A stretch of DNA of 35,146 nucleotides from Desulfobacteraceae bacterium. GTDB lineage: Bacteria; Desulfobacterota; Desulfobacteria; Desulfobacterales; RPRI01. Positions 34,939 to 35,146 of the stretch are shown here, piece after piece (within the stretch, counting starts at the first letter, position 1; the number at the start of each line of letters is the position of its first letter). The stretch lies in assembly GCA_003818505.1 (NCBI GenBank), contig RPRI01000042.1, positions 1 to 35,146 on the forward strand, written 5' to 3'. Both the position numbers and the translations under genes were made by a program. Under the pieces are notes generated by a model. That model had not been told where the DNA came from. It did no database searches and worked only from the letters and a program-made list of their open reading frames with translations.

Positions 34939-35146
34939 ATGAGCAAAAGACCAAGAAGAAATCATGCACCGGCATTCAAGGCCAAGGTAGCGTTGGAAGC
35001 CCAAAGAGGTGAGCAGACAATAGTTGAGCTTGCTGAGCGTTACCAGGTTCACCCGAACCAGATCACAGAATGGAAGAGGCAGCTTTTGGCGCATGCAGAG
35101 GAAATATTCAGCAAGGAGCGAGAACCGGATCAAGGGCCAATAATCA
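34939..35146 (+). mobile_element. IS3-family transposase OrfA, 5' part, cut by the window end
   Basis: An open frame from ATG 34939 (AGGAGG eight bases upstream) to the window end, 69 residues visible. RRNHAPAFKAKVALEAQRGE and IVELAERYQVHPNQITEWKR are the helix-turn-helix DNA-binding region of IS3-type OrfA. OrfB and the right end lie outside. The left terminal repeat was not resolved; it should lie between about 34860 and 34900, perhaps near CGGGCAAAACTGGACAGG. Confidence 0.85.

Noticed and set aside
1..35146. CRISPR arrays, rRNA and tRNA genes
   Set aside because: No regularly spaced identical repeats and no tRNA T-loop-like GGTTCRAATC with acceptor pairing were seen on either strand by eye; a tRNAscan run would settle it.

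Overview
The window looks like chromosome from an anaerobic, aromatic-degrading member of the Desulfobacterota (a sulfate reducer or syntroph of the Desulfosarcina/Desulfatiglans/Syntrophus kind). The evidence is a tungsten-type class II benzoyl-CoA reductase cluster (bamB-C-D-E-F), selenocysteine decoded at in-frame UGA, menaquinone made by the futalosine route, ThrH-type threonine synthesis, and several families of palindromic intergenic repeats. No database was searched; the assignment is from protein motifs and remembered family sequences.

Layout. 1-3800 (minus): thioesterase, thrH, homoserine dehydrogenase, AlaC-like aminotransferase. 3800-4320: non-coding, two different palindromic repeats. 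4321-7234 (plus): purM, tsaD, a small lipoprotein. 7303-9085 (minus): NagZ-type glycosidase and a MaoC-type hotdog protein. 9270-11790: an accessory patch with a REP-associated tyrosine transposase flanked by paired inverted repeats, a BRO-N gene cut off by it, and a decayed AbiE-like toxin-antitoxin pair. 11826-14982 (minus): a three-gene 2-hydroxyacyl-CoA dehydratase/benzoyl-CoA reductase-type module (two Fe-S subunits and an ATPase activator). 15251-15892 (plus): a DUF2080-like small protein and a GNAT acetyltransferase. 15967-24097 (minus): bamB, C, D, E, F. 24717-25742 (minus): a GalT-like enzyme. 26106-33754 (plus): UbiD, UbiA, UbiX, MqnE, MqnA, MqnC, MqnD, MqnB. 33980-34648 (minus): a PilZ protein. 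34939-end: the start of an IS3-type orfA.

The central result is that two bam genes are selenoprotein genes which ordinary gene calling breaks. bamE is one 1032-residue frame (17135-20233) with UGA as codon 77, and bamF is one 278-residue frame (15967-16803) with UGA as codon 19. Both UGAs replace a conserved Fe-S-ligand-type cysteine and each has a SECIS-like stem-loop at a suitable distance downstream. Selenocysteine therefore lies on both sides of the presumed MvhD-HdrA electron-transfer interface, as in methanococcal VhuD and HdrA.

How the genes work together: BamB (with BamC) would reduce benzoyl-CoA to the dienoyl-CoA, driven by electrons from the BamD/E/F Hdr-Mvh-like module; bamG, H and I are not in the window. 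The HgdABC-like module uses ATP-driven single-electron chemistry on another acyl-CoA. The mqn/ubi cluster supplies nearly the whole 1,4-dihydroxy-6-naphthoate pathway from chorismate plus prenylation and decarboxylation, giving the menaquinone needed for anaerobic respiration.
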